NCBI RefSeq assembly: GCF_014839805.1
Contig: NC_051129.1
Location: forward strand, 14,140,920 to 14,204,919
Length of the DNA stretch: 64,000 bases
Origin: Manduca sexta
Taxonomy: Eukaryota > Arthropoda > Insecta > Lepidoptera > Sphingidae
Reading direction: 5' to 3'
Below are positions 11,196 to 22,415 of this stretch, in pieces (position 1 is the first letter of the stretch; every line of letters begins with the position of its first letter). The notes under the pieces are model-generated. The model had not been told where the DNA came from and did no database searches. It saw only the letters and a program-made list of their open reading frames with translations. Both the position numbers and the translations under genes were made by a program.

Positions 11196-12059
11196 GAATT
11201 CCTATGACTAATGACAATGAAGGATACATGGAAGATCTATTTGATCTAAGACCTTACTCATTACATCCTGACCTATCCATATAACAATAAAACACGCACG
11301 TCGAATAAATAAGCATAATATCTCGAACGATATCCGGTATGAATTTCTCGAAAAGCCAATCGTGTAATCAGTAATGCACTCCAAAGCATTCCGCATTCTC
11401 AGAGTTAACGGTGCACGTTCAATGTCCTTTCACTTGGACTGCTGGCCCTTAATTAACGATAAAAATTCAAAAGATACGAAACGGCGACATTGTATCACGA
11501 AATGTTTTCGTTCTCACGATTAGATCACAAATTATAAATACGCAAGTGGCAAAGGGTCTTTATATGGTTCTTGCTAGCTAGTTCTAAGAAATTGTCCAAC
11601 ATACTAAAAATGTTATAAACTATTATTCTACTTAAATAAATTCCAAACAATCATTTAATATACATCGCTGCTGACGGGTAAGCTACGAATTTTTACTAGG
11701 GGGGGGGGGGTCTTGACGGAAGTAAAGAAAGAAAAGATCGCCGAATTCGACAAAAGATCCGCACCAGGCGAGGCTACTGTAAGCGCAAGGCTTTTGGGTG
11801 AGCTAAGTTGTTTAAAGACTAGAACACTAACTATCGTTCTCTCCTTAGCCTATGGACGTATAACGGAAGACGCGCACTATAAGAAGATCAGGAAGAATTG
11901 CGCATTCCTTAGGCGCCGCGCAGACTTTTATCCCGAAAAAGTGTAGACTTATATTCCGTTATCGAAATTTCACTCCGGCGGAGTCCTAAACTTTATAATA
12001 TATACTATAAATGTGCGTGAGATAGTGGTACTTCTATTGAGCTGTTATTTATACATATT

Positions 12060-12320
12060 ATAAAACAAACCCAAAAGCTGTCTCTCTGTATGCGATCTCA
12101 AAATCTACTGAACGGATTTTCGTACGGTTTTTACGAAAAGATGGTGCCATTCTTGAGGAAGGTTTAGGGTAATAGTAGATTACGGTTTTTTGTAAATTGA
12201 CTGAAATATAGCAATTGCTGTTGAAGAGATCGCGTGGTAAAAAATCTCGTGGGCCGGGATTTACGCGGGAAAAACTTTGTGACACACCAATCTCGCGCGG
12301 GCGAGGCCGCGGGCACAGCT
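12060..12320 (+). mobile_element. Dispersed insect repeat (AAATCTACTGAACGG ... GGGCACAGCTGGT)
   Basis: ATGCGATCTCAAAATCTACTG, ACGGATTTTCGTACGG, ATTCTTGAGGAAGGTTTAGG and the GC-rich end GGCGAGGCCGCGGGCACAGC have the form of another widely dispersed insect repeat. The minus-strand open frame 12058-12414 crosses it and is not believed. Confidence 0.6.
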
Positions 12321-13121
12321 GGTATTCTATAAACAAAACCACATCACACATTACCAACGTGAATACCTGACCTTTACTCAACAAAAATACGAATCTTTGG
12401 TCGAGCACAATCACAAATTTGTTAAATACGATAAAAACTTAATAAATTTGCTTGTGTCGTATGTCTATAATTATGTAATGATCATTAAACATTAAATTGT
12501 CTAAAAAAATTACAAGTTATTGCCCATTCTTCTCGCGTTTAGGCGCGGCGCAGTGACGGAGGTTTTCTCGATATGACCATATTTCTGTTTCCTAAGGACC
12601 TCCTTACGGAATTTTACCGTAAGCTCCTTAAATAAGAGTTATTAAAAGGAATTTATTTCCAAATTCTAGATTAAATAAGTACAAAATTAAGTAACAAGAC
12701 AATCAACAGTTTTGGATAACACTTTTTTTTATTTTTTTGAATGACGAAATTTTTTGAATATTTATTAGTAAAATTAAATTTGAACATTTTTCAGAAGCTA
12801 TAATTATGCATATAATGGCATTTTATATACGTTTCAATGGAAAGTTTGAAGATGGTAACCCGGAATTAAATGGTCTGAAAGTTCAGCGTCTGTCCATCGC
12901 CTTATACAGACGGTAATGATGCCCTTAATCAAATTTGATGTGTATCAATCCTAACAACAGTTCGCTTAATGTGCGACATCAACAAAAAAGCAATAGTTTT
13001 CATACGATAGGCTATTAGAAGGCGTATATTAATATGTAAAAACTCAAAGTTAATTTCATTCATTTGCAGATATTACCTTTGGTAGGCACATGAGGCAAGA
13101 TATACAAAAACAAACAATAAA

Positions 13122-13292
13122 CATCACGCATTTATCCGTGAAGGTGTAGGCTGTAGTTGGCAACTCGACTGTGTTCGTAACATTAAGTAATAGGAGACGA
13201 AACTATCGCCAGATAGGGCACAAATTCCAGACTCCAGGTTCAAACTCGGTTTTTTAGAGCTTTAGTCGTAACGCGCACGTATCCTGCACCGA
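13122..13292 (-). mobile_element. SINE-A remnant, degraded
   Basis: Keeps ATCACGCATTTATCCGTGAAGG at its 3' side, GCACAAATTCCAGACTCC in the middle and a broken B box (AGGTTCAAACTCGG on the plus strand is out of pattern). The head near 13270 is hardly recognisable. Several internal deletions. Confidence 0.65.
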
Positions 13293-13907
13293 CGTATTCA
13301 ATATGCTCTACTATAATAAAAAAGCTCTTTTATTAACAACACGTATGATATGTAAAGCTCATACTTTTGGTTCACGCACACCATTAAAAATGTGGAATTT
13401 GGAGTAAGTAAAATTACTTGAAACAAATAAAATTGTCTGGAACAAAACGCGCGCATTCCTGCGCGTACCACTCGTTATGGGAGTCAAGTGACCACGAGAG
13501 GGACACAGTTCAGAAACAACGGTGATTTAAGTCGGAACAATAGTTGAAATTAGGGTTGCGGCGGATTTCTTATGGCTGATTAAGGAGGAATTGTTGTCTG
13601 GTGATGATTGAAATAGAACTGCATAAACGATAGGTTCGTTGCGGCATTTTAAAATGGGGATTTAAGCTTACGACCGACGCTCGTGCGCTGACGCATACTG
13701 GAGTATTTGGCTAGCGACAGCGTTACAGAATATAAAGAAAACAGATAAAATAAATACTTTTAAATTGTAGGTGCATTTTTGATCTTCTGGTTGATCAACA
13801 TTCAATTCAGTTGTATATATCAATATATAGAATGAAAAATGTAAAAAAATCTATTTAGAATTATAACATACCTATATATATTTTAATAAGCACATCTTCG
13901 TGTATGA

Positions 13908-14045
13908 TTTTTTTTATTACGGCGCGACAAAGTGACTGCACCTGATGGTAAGCGCAATGCCGTCAAAATAAAATATCGAATGGCAACATATAATTATCTC
14001 ATGCCATTTGACACAATCATGCCGGCCTACTGATCTGCTTCTTGA
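13908..14045 (-). mobile_element. Rep2, partial and diverged
   Basis: T run, GACTGCACCTGATGGTAAGC, then after a stretch that does not match, TTTGACACAATCATGCCGGCC. Both matching parts are in Rep2 order on the minus strand. Confidence 0.65.
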
Positions 14046-15554
14046 CGCTACGGCGTAAGGACCCGGATTACATGAAGGAAGGGAACACGCACGCCGGCAA
14101 AATATTCCAAAGCCTAATGGTGCTGCAAAGTGGAGTTAGTGAATCTATTGGTTCGGGCTGTGATGGTTTTCACCGTATGGCTTGTCATCGCCGCCCTGCA
14201 TGGTTCTGCGAAAGAAAAATAAGGAAAGACAAAAACCTTTTTGTTCACAATATACACGTGATTAGTTAGTAGATGCACTTAAACTCAATCTTTCTTTACG
14301 GGCAGTCGTAGCACCTACTAGCTCGTCTCGACGTTCACTCGCATATATCTCGTGTCGCTACTGCGTGTAATATTTTACTGTGTCGCTTTCGTCAATCAGT
14401 TGGATAAAAACAACTGCCTCACTGCGCACTCAACTGTGTTTTCAAATAACTAATGTTTGTATTTAACTATAGCAGCGTGTACGCATTGACGTTAATGGTC
14501 ATTGAATGTAATGACATGTATAAAGCGATTGAGCGATCGCCACCGAACATGACCGACTTCCAAATCTGTTGATGTCAATGACACTGTTAGTTCACGTTGA
14601 GTATTATCACGCCTTCATCTACGGCGGTAAGCAGAGAGGCAACTAGTCCATCCATGATGATGGAATTTGATACAATAGGGTACCGGACTCATTTTTGTTT
14701 TTTACTATTATCAAATATTTACATAATATAAATTATAACACAGAAGGAATTATTAAAATCCGGTAAAAAATCAACAAGTTACAAGTCTTTGAATTTCGGC
14801 GGAAGGGATAATTAACAAGAAACAGAAAAGAGACGAAATACCCACATGTGACGTCATCGGGAATTACGACGCGTGCGAAAAAAAGAGATGAAGCGATATC
14901 CCCACATCGCGCCCACTTCTGCGCATTACAATATTTTAAATATCAATTACTCGCTCATTTTTTTAACCAATTTTTTATGCAGTTTTCGCAGGATTGCTTC
15001 ATTTTCGTATTATTAACCATTACATATAGAATAATGTACAAAATCAAGCTTAGGCCGGTCCCCTATCAGTTCTAATTATATTATCAAAGCCATTATTACA
15101 CTGATTTTTTTTATTAAAATTAAATTTTCCTTGAGAGTCGAACTTAGAACCGTATATTAAAGCTCACGTAAACACATCATGGCTCTACCATATAATTAAG
15201 TTGTAACCTGCGTGTCGTAAGTTCATACAAACAATAAAAACACGTCCAAAGTTAAATATTGCCTCAATAAAATTACATTAATATTAATACTGACCACTCC
15301 GTAGATGCGCAATCGTGGTGATACGTATAAAGCGCCCACATTAATGTACATATGAAAAAGTACGCGAGAATGGCAGAATGCACTCGAGTAAGTCGCTTTA
15401 ATAAAATAGTAACTTGAACAAAGTTGGACACAACACAGAGGTGACGTATAAATACTAAAGAAAATGTAATACGAACCTTATTTATTTCATTGGGGAATTC
15501 ACTAGAAATTTCAAAACAGATATCTAGCAGGAATTTACGTTTTCATCATAATCA
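14046..15554. other. Unassigned sequence
   Basis: Nothing recognised on either strand. Frames at 14042-14269 and 14848-15075 are short and lack motifs. Confidence 0.45.
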
Positions 15555-15690
15555 GCCACATAAAGTCCATTTCTGAATATAAGCCTTCTCTAAAGATTTC
15601 CAGGCGGACCTGTTCGAAGCGGCCTGCATCCAGCGAATTCGCCTTTATCAAGTCGTTTGTCGACCTTGCAAGTAGACGCCGTATATACCA
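15555..15690 (+). mobile_element. Rep3 copy
   Basis: AAGCCTTCTCTAAAGATTTCC, then GCGGCCTGCATCCAGCGAAT and TTATCAAGTCGTTTGTCGACC. The pattern of a GGCCT- and AGATTTCC-containing segment followed by CCTGCATCCAGCG is common in Lepidoptera and is often linked to 3' ends of RTE-type LINEs; that link is recalled, not shown here. Confidence 0.7.
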
Positions 15691-15990
15691 TAAAGACTAT
15701 ACATATTCCCTATTAAACACATCATCCATAACCATGTAACATATACCTCGTGGTATCCTCAACAACAAAGTCTCATGATAATGTCTCCATCCAAAAGCGC
15801 ATGAAGTCACCATCGCTGACGCGTCCTTAACGATTCACTTCCTGCTCTAATGACCGGCGACTTGCATTGTACCATCTTATTGAGCCACAGTAATTATTGT
15901 GAGAAGTGGCCGGTCGATGAACTTGGGGTAGTTTTGACTCGTTTCTATAAGGATATGAGGATGTATATTGGTTGTTGATCAGTAGGTCTA

Positions 15991-16232
15991 GTTTTGTTGG
16001 TACTGGGATATTTGTATCCGCATAGCGACCGCCTACAACTTTTAAAATCAGATCCACCAGTAGCCTGCGTGTTGCGTTTCGGGATGAGACTGTGTATATC
16101 CGGTTTCAAATAGGCCGGCGTAATTGTGACAATTGCCGAGGATTAATCTCTTGTCAGTCGACATTCTCTTGAACCCCTCTTCACTTATCATCGGTGCAGA
16201 GGGGCCACTTTGCAATACCCCTACAAAAAAAA
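15991..16232 (+). mobile_element. Rep2, full copy with A-rich end
   Basis: Starts near TTTTGTTGGTACTGGGATA, includes ATCCGCATAGCGACCG and CATCGGTGCAGAGGG, and ends CCCCTACAAAAAAAAAAG. An A-rich end preceded by CTTATCATCGG (family form CTTACCATCAGG) points to a retrotransposed 3' end. The body has no similarity to Rep1. Other copies are at 1270-1423, 6635-6880, 9709-9990, 13908-14045, 17356-17502, 33860-34098, 42611-42853 and 56793-56935. Confidence 0.8.
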
Positions 16233-17109
16233 AAGAATCTTCGAGCAAGTTCATCTTTCCAGCCTCAGCAATTTCGACTATACTTTGATCAGTCATTCAG
16301 TTACTTTTACAAACCAAATTGTCCCACTGGGTCATTTGCTTTAGCTATAAAAGTTCTCGCTTCCCATTCAAAGAACGCATTGAAGATGGCCACAAAATTG
16401 TGTACAAGATTAATATATCCGAGCTGCAAATCAAATCACTATCATCATAAACCATTCCACAAATACATGTATTACATCACGATTTTCCATAGCCGTGAAG
16501 CGAGGCAATAATTCATTTGTGTCTAATATAAGCCGGCGGTAGGGTTGCCAACAGAATAAATACGTAGCATTAATGATGTTATAACATGAAATTGCTCCAA
16601 TACTCCGCAAACTTCTATAACCTAATAGAATGCCTTTAGAAATAGCCATTCTTTTGCCTAAATCCAAAACACTTAGAATCCTTATGGTCGTACTGATCAG
16701 GCAACTTCGTTTGCCATTTTTAACATTAGTCACTGACACGAATGAATTCACAGTTACCATCTGTCTATGGGCCACCATACTCCATGCTACAATCTAACAT
16801 TTTAATTATTTGCCCTCACTACATTGTTATGCAATAAATTAAAACTTCTTTTTTGATCTCATTTTATCGAACTTTCCAGAGTTAGTTACCAAATGACAAT
16901 ACCAGACCCTAAGCGTGGCCAGCATGCTGTCCGTTTCATAGCTGACAACCCTAGCTCGAGCTTGATAGTTTTTATTTTACTGCAAGCGCTATTAAACCTT
17001 CTGATTGCTCCTTAAAATGGTCATTAAGAAATCTTTAATTCGCGCACCCGAAGCATTGTCGGAATACGTTTCAAGCTCTAACCATCGTAAAATAATAACC
17101 GTGTTTTTA
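16233..17109. other. Unassigned sequence with a 115-codon minus-strand frame
   Basis: The minus-strand frame 16431-16778 encodes 115 residues with several hydrophobic stretches (for example GAISCYNIINATYLFCW). No family is recognised and no splice sites obviously delimit it. It could be chance, a transposon remnant or a receptor-like exon; the first is most likely. Confidence 0.3.
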
Positions 17110-17180
17110 TATGTGCAGCGGTCGTTCGTCTGATGGTAACGCCACGCCCGCCCATAAACAGAAGCGAGCTAGATAACTGA
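17110..17180 (+). repeat. Rep1-like fragment
   Basis: GTCGTTCGTCTGATGGTAACG and CCCGCCCATAAACAGAAG resemble the segment of Rep1 next to its tail. Only about 60 bases match and the T run is missing. Confidence 0.45.
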
Positions 17181-17355
17181 ATTACTGATGCTGCAATACA
17201 TTCGTCATGCTACAATTGTGCTGGTCTATTGCTGCACGAAATTCGTCTATCCGGCCCTGCGTTTTATATCTTCTAAAAAAGTTATTTGTCAAATTTCCAA
17301 ATCAAATTTATTGTCCAAAAATTGGAGCAAAATAAAAGCTTTTCGTTGCTATTTA

Positions 17356-17502
17356 TCTGTGTGTATATCCGGTTCTAACAGGCCGACATAATTGTGTCGC
17401 CTGTAGAGAAGTAATCTCTCGTCAGTCGACATTCTATTGGACCCCACTCCACTTACCATCAGGTGCAGTGAAGTGACTTTGCTGTTCCTGTACAAAATAT
17501 AG
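17356..17502 (+). mobile_element. Rep2, 3' half
   Basis: TCTGTGTGTATATCCGGTTC through GACATTCTATTGGACCCC and CTTACCATCAGGTGCAGTG to TGTACAAAAT. This copy has the clearest version of the family's 3' end. Confidence 0.85.
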
Positions 17503-19021
17503 TCAAGGGCCTCTCTTTTCATTTACACCATTATAATTCATCCTCCATTAAATGCAAAGTTTCCTTGCAATAGACACGGGTAATTGGGTATCTCTTCCTC
17601 CAGATAGGTCGTTAAAAACTGACCAGCCTCAACCAGGACATTAGTTATAAGATGTTTGTCCTGCGAAAATAAAAACTATATTTCAAGTGACGTCACTATA
17701 CTTCCCTGTCATGCAACAGTTGCCCAGGGGATACATACTCCTACGTTCTTTAAATCACATCCATCCAATTGCGCGTACAGAGGTCAGTTCGCCCACTCAT
17801 GATCTTAAAAAATGGACCAAGGCACATGACGTCACTTTTCAGCATCGATAGGAAAGTATTTGGTACATACCGGACCGGGCTTTACTGTACATAACAGTGA
17901 TTTAAGCTATCGCGACTCTACCCCCCCCCCCCCTTCCTCGTTTCTTCCCAATTTACGAGCCGAGCAAAACATCTAACAAAAACAAGCTAAAATAAGACCC
18001 TTATCCCAAATACCTACAACAATTTCCAACAGGCCTGACATCTATTTAATTCGGCGGCCCAAAACAGCCAGACAACCGCGTCATCAAAAACAAAACAAAA
18101 GCACAGAACAATGTCCGTTTACAGCGGTACTAATGGAATACACAGATAATTGCAGGTCATTTGCTCGGCAATGAGTGCATTTTAGTTTATTATAACAGCG
18201 TCGGAATAATTTGAGAGTAATTCTGTTCTGGCGTGGTTGACGGTTTCGGGAGGGTTAATTTGTATAAATATTGAGTTTCTGTTAGTATGCGGTTGGGGTT
18301 AGTTTGGAGACTCATTAGCTTAATACCTACTACCTAAGAATTATATTTCTTTAACCCCTGATGCAAACAGAGGGCTGTACTATGTGTGTACCAGTCTATG
18401 GCATCATAGCTCCTAAATGAATGAAGCAATTTCGATTCGGTTTTATTTAAAGAGATTTGAAGACATCGGCGATAATTTAAAATCGATCAAGTTACCAACT
18501 AGCTCATTTTGACGACGATATGACATGCGAAATACAGTGACGAAACATCTAATTCATCAACCAGAACGGTACCCATGAAGTGTTATTTAAAACACTATCT
18601 ATACTGTCTAACAATAAATCTAGACCATCTACCAACACTAAAACCAGTTTTCGGCACGCAACAAAAAGTACACCAGAACAATTATGTAGATCTTTCTGGT
18701 GCTCGGTAACGCGCTGCCCGCAAAATCAGATGATGTCATCACAGGTGCACTCGAATTCGCAAAACGAATTTATATGAACTGTCGCTAATGGCACCGCATT
18801 GGACGATGGGAAAAAAACTGTTCTCTTTAACCAAATTTATAAATGTGTTACTTATCTTTTCTCTAAGATTAAGAAGATATAAGGTTTGTGGGAACGAAGG
18901 ATTGACACAAGAAAATTCTTCGATTTCAAAAAACGCGCTAAAACAATTTATTCGCAATGACTATATTAGAAATATACAGAAATATATCTATATACATATG
19001 TAGATGTTTTTTAACATATCA
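17503..19021. other. Unassigned sequence with a poly-C run
   Basis: A run of about 13 C lies near 17921-17934. No genes or repeat families are recognised; frames at 18580-18777, 18739-18957 and 18788-19003 overlap each other on both strands and lack motifs. Confidence 0.45.
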
Positions 19022-19200
19022 GGGTCCTTATTCTGTATGATAGTGTAAACGCGTAACGCGGCCATGTCATGTTATCTTCGAAAAATGTGCGTGGAATGGT
19101 ATTCTATAAGGCAAATTTCTATAGTCCTAAACATGATGCGTTGTGTTACGTGCTTGTTACGCACTGTTAAAATAACATGCGGGATAGAGAATAAGGCCCC
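19022..19200. mobile_element. MITE-1 copy
   Basis: Ends GGGTCCTTATTCTGTA and AGAGAATAAGGCCCC form an inverted pair. Interior identical in layout to the other two MITE-1 copies. A CAG occurs on both sides (19020-19022 region and 19200-19202 region), possibly a 3-base target duplication, but the end of the element is ambiguous by a base or two. It directly abuts a Rep1 copy on its right. Confidence 0.88.
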
Positions 19201-19210
19201 AGCATTAAGA

Positions 19211-19389
19211 GTAGCCAATGTAACTATTGGACACAATACATCTCATATCTCAAGATGGCGAACGCAGTGGAATGCCAAACAATACTTTGTAATACATTGT
19301 GTGGGATAGTGTTACTACATTTTATGGGCGGTCGTATCGCTTACCATCAGGCAAACGGCAAGCTCGTCTCGTCATTCAAAACAAAAAAA
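19211..19389 (-). mobile_element. Rep1 copy, truncated
   Basis: GTAGCCAATGTAACTATTGG through CGCTTACCATCAGGCAAACG to an A run. It begins only 10 bases after the end of a MITE-1. The short open frames over it are chance frames. Confidence 0.85.
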
Positions 19390-20901
19390 AGGGTTTGTAA
19401 AGGAGAAATTAAACAGAAAATAAATTTCAGTATTCTATTGAGTCAGGACCCAAAAATTGGTTTTAATTAATGCATATTACTTATGGTATTCATTATACAA
19501 ATCAGACTTCCAAACGATGCGAACAATATTTTTTTATTGGACCAACTCCCGGAAACAGCCAGAACTGGTTACATGTCGTTTCCTGTAATAAATTGATGTC
19601 CTAAACGTGACTGGTTAGTAATTTATAAGCGTGTCGGAGTAAAGTGCGGAATTGGTGGAAAAATTCGCACCCGGACGTAAAAAGTACAAAGACAATGTTT
19701 GCATGGCCTTGCATGGCTGTGCATGGCGAGTTAAAGTTTGCATGTCGAGTCAAATGGGTTGCATGGTGCAATAAACCGCGTATGCGTGTATCAAGTAATT
19801 TTGTATTTAATTCGTGGCATAACTACTCAAACAATATTTCAAATTTGCATCTCGACGCAAAATTATAACGTTCTTTTACTATTTTTAGTAGAGCTATTAA
19901 AACAATTTTTAATAAGTCTTACCTGTTATTCTGGATCGAATCAATAACTGGATTATATAGATATACATAAAAATTCCTCAGTCGCCTTTTACGACATCTT
20001 GGTAGGAATTCAAGAAATTTCCTTGTTAAACACAGTTTGACACGCAAGGTGAATTTCACTTCTCTTACAAGTCTAAATGTCCCAGAGCTAAAAAGAAATT
20101 CATTCAAACTCTTAATATCATTTAAGTATAAAGTCCGTCACTTTGATCTAATGCTGGTACATTACCAAAGTCTTTCTGATAGGCAATAGAGTCCACAATA
20201 TGTATACTAAGTTAACACGATTCCCGACGATAAACCTATCTACCAAGTCCTATATATTTCAAAATACTAAGTACACCTAAAAAGGTCGACTTTGCATAAT
20301 TATATGCAAAACTACTAAATCTTAATAAATAGGTATCATAAACTTTCGGTCACACACGGATGTAAAACAAAACAATAATTGAAACTGAAACATTATGTTC
20401 TATTTGTAATTATAATTTCATAGCGCTAATGTAAATCACCGAAACAGCGGTCATGACGTAAGCGGGTCAACGACCTCACACCTGTTATTTAATATGCATT
20501 TTTTACATAAACATTAGTCTATTATGAAGTACCTACAAGCTTTTTGCTTGTTATTGATTTAATGCTCGCCGTAAGTAGTGTTTCTCGTTTGTTCTTGTGC
20601 CATCGCCGCCTGAGCTGGCCGGTTTTTGTCTCTGTTTCCTAAATGAGGGAAGAAAGAGAGGCAGCAATATCGGGCGCGCGCAGGAATGCAAAGTAAAAGT
20701 TTAAGATGATTGGGTTTTGAGTTGGTTTTTACTTTCTCGTTTGTGGAAATGTAAATATCTGTAGTGTTTTCATCTGTATGCATTTTTGGAATGTTTGTTT
20801 TCTTTTGGTGTCTAAATTTGACATTGATATTAGTGGCGCGCTATATTAACTATGGATACGTTTTTATAAAAGTGCACATTAAGTCTCAATAGCTCGCCGA
20901 G
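19390..20901. other. Unassigned sequence
   Basis: Apart from the TGCATG cluster at 19700-19765 nothing is recognised. Confidence 0.45.
19700..19765 (+). promoter_or_regulatory. Cluster of five TGCATG motifs
   Basis: TGCATG begins at 19700, 19710, 19720, 19739 and 19760, five times in 66 bases. As RNA, UGCAUG is the known binding element of RBFOX-type splicing factors. The first three are spaced exactly 10 bases apart, so simple local duplication may explain them. Function would require transcription through this strand. Confidence 0.3.
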
Positions 20902-21046
20902 TTTTTTTTTTATTGCTTTGAATGACGAGACGAGCTTGCCGTTCGCTTAATGGTAAGCGATACGACCGCCCATAAACAGTAGAAACACCATCCAACACCT
21001 TGAATTACAAAGTATTGTTTGGTATGCCACTACGCTCAAAGTTATA
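20902..21046 (+). mobile_element. Rep1, truncated, left member of an inverted pair
   Basis: T run, TATTGCTTTGAATGACGAGA, then CGACCGCCCATAAACAGTAG as in the full copy at 49956, ending early near GCTCAAAG. It faces the Rep1 copy at 21266-21511, about 220 bases away. Confidence 0.85.
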
Positions 21047-21265
21047 ATGATAAATTGTCTAACAAGAGCGGCTGCTTTGCTCAAAAACTCTAGGCGTTAC
21101 CTGAAATTGCGGGGCTAAATATATCCCAATATACCATCCACCCAATTTAGCCAGACGTATGTAGCCTTTAATTAGGTTGCCTGTCGTATTATGTCAGTTA
21201 GAAAAGGGGCTAATTGCTTGAATTAAACGAGAAAAATGAATATAGGAGCAATATTTAACAAAGTA

Positions 21266-21511
21266 TATTTCTACCGCCAAGCAGCAGTGTGTAATCACTG
21301 TAGTGTTTCGGTTTGAAGAACATTGTAGCTAATGTAACTACTGGACATAATAAGACTTAACATCATACGTCTCAAAAGCGAGCGCAGTGGAATACCAAAC
21401 AATACTTTGTAATTCAAGGTGTTGGATGGTGTTTTTACTGTTTATGGCGGTCGTATCGCTTACCATCAGGCGAACGGCAAGCTCGTCTCGTCATTCAAAG
21501 CAATAAAAAAA
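21266..21511 (-). mobile_element. Rep1, right member of an inverted pair
   Basis: Starts TTTCTACCGCCAAGCAGCAG and runs to GTCTCGTCATTCAAAGCAAT plus an A run. Opposite in orientation to 20902-21046; the arms share roughly 140 bases including the GCTTACCATCAGGCGAACGG segment, with one base different in that segment. Confidence 0.88.
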
Positions 21512-21959
21512 GTCATTATAGCATAATGAATTTACAACGAACTTAACCATTACCAATTTAAATAAAAATGAAATACAATTTGATTAGACAAAACGTCACG
21601 ATCCACGTCTGGTATAGAATTGCATTAAAGCCACGACTTTCGAATCTAGTCACGCAAAAAATCTAAAGTTTAGATCCTGGATAAGATATATCAAAACTTA
21701 TGAACTGTTGCTAAATAAATTTAATAGCAATGGAATTTTATCTGATTGCGACATTGATTTGGCTCATGTCTGGATGTCGGCCGTGACATGACTATGTTAG
21801 GATAACCTAACCACTAAGGTAGTTAGCTCGAGATAGTAGGAAAGTTGATTCAATGCTACTGCTCTTCCACCAGCCTTTTTGCAGCCTATTCTAATGTATT
21901 CATATTGCTGAAAAGTCTTCGTTTTACGACCAGCGGTTAATGTAAAGCCCTTCTACGTA

Positions 21960-22040
21960 GTCCAGTTCCTGGGCTAGTCCCGTGATACCCACCCTGGAAT
22001 TCGAACCCAGAGCCTCCCGACCCACAGCCACGCTTACACT
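21960..22040 (-). mobile_element. tRNA-like SINE remnant
   Basis: Minus strand reads CTCTGGGTTCGAATTCCAGG followed by GTGGGTATCACGGGACTAGC. The B-box-like GGTTCGAATTCC is nearly perfect, but no A box is evident at the expected distance. This is probably the remnant of another tRNA-derived SINE. Confidence 0.45.
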
Positions 22041-22223
22041 ATACAAAAGAAGGCACATAAAACGATAAATAATACTATCAAAGTTACTCCTGAATGCTAA
22101 GAATTTTGTCCCTACTTTAATGATCGGATATTTTAGACATAAATGTAATTATTATTTCCAACCATATTATGGTAATTGACATTGATTTATAAGTCGTGCT
22201 AATGTAGTTAGGGCCAGCATATC

Positions 22224-22415
22224 TTATCCCGGATTGGGAAAAGTGATATTTGGGATTTTCGGCTCAGTATCAACCCGGAGTTTGGAATTCGTGCTCGATA
22301 TGACGTTAGGCTGGCCCCCTATCACATCATGGGACGCAACACAGTTGGCGAAAAGTGGGTGCTCTGATTGCGCCTCTGCATACCTCTTAAGGGTTAAATG
22401 CGTGATGTGTATGTA
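22224..22415 (+). mobile_element. SINE-A copy, head truncated
   Basis: Begins inside the B box region (TATCCCGGATTGGG) and continues through the body (CTCAGTATCAACCCGGAG, ATCACATCATGGGACG, GCGCCTCTGCATACCTC) to GGGTTAAATGCGTGATG and a TGTATGT tail. The A box is missing. The open frame that spans it is a chance frame. Confidence 0.85.

Larger units (their letters stand above)
10141..13121. other. Unassigned sequence around the Rep3 tandem
   Basis: Outside 10815-11195 and 12060-12320 no feature is recognised. A run of about ten G at 11700-11710 is followed by a 77-codon frame (11713-11946) that starts at TTG and is rich in K, R and E. I cannot place it in a family, and a GC-rich coding-like bias is only slight. 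Confidence 0.4.
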
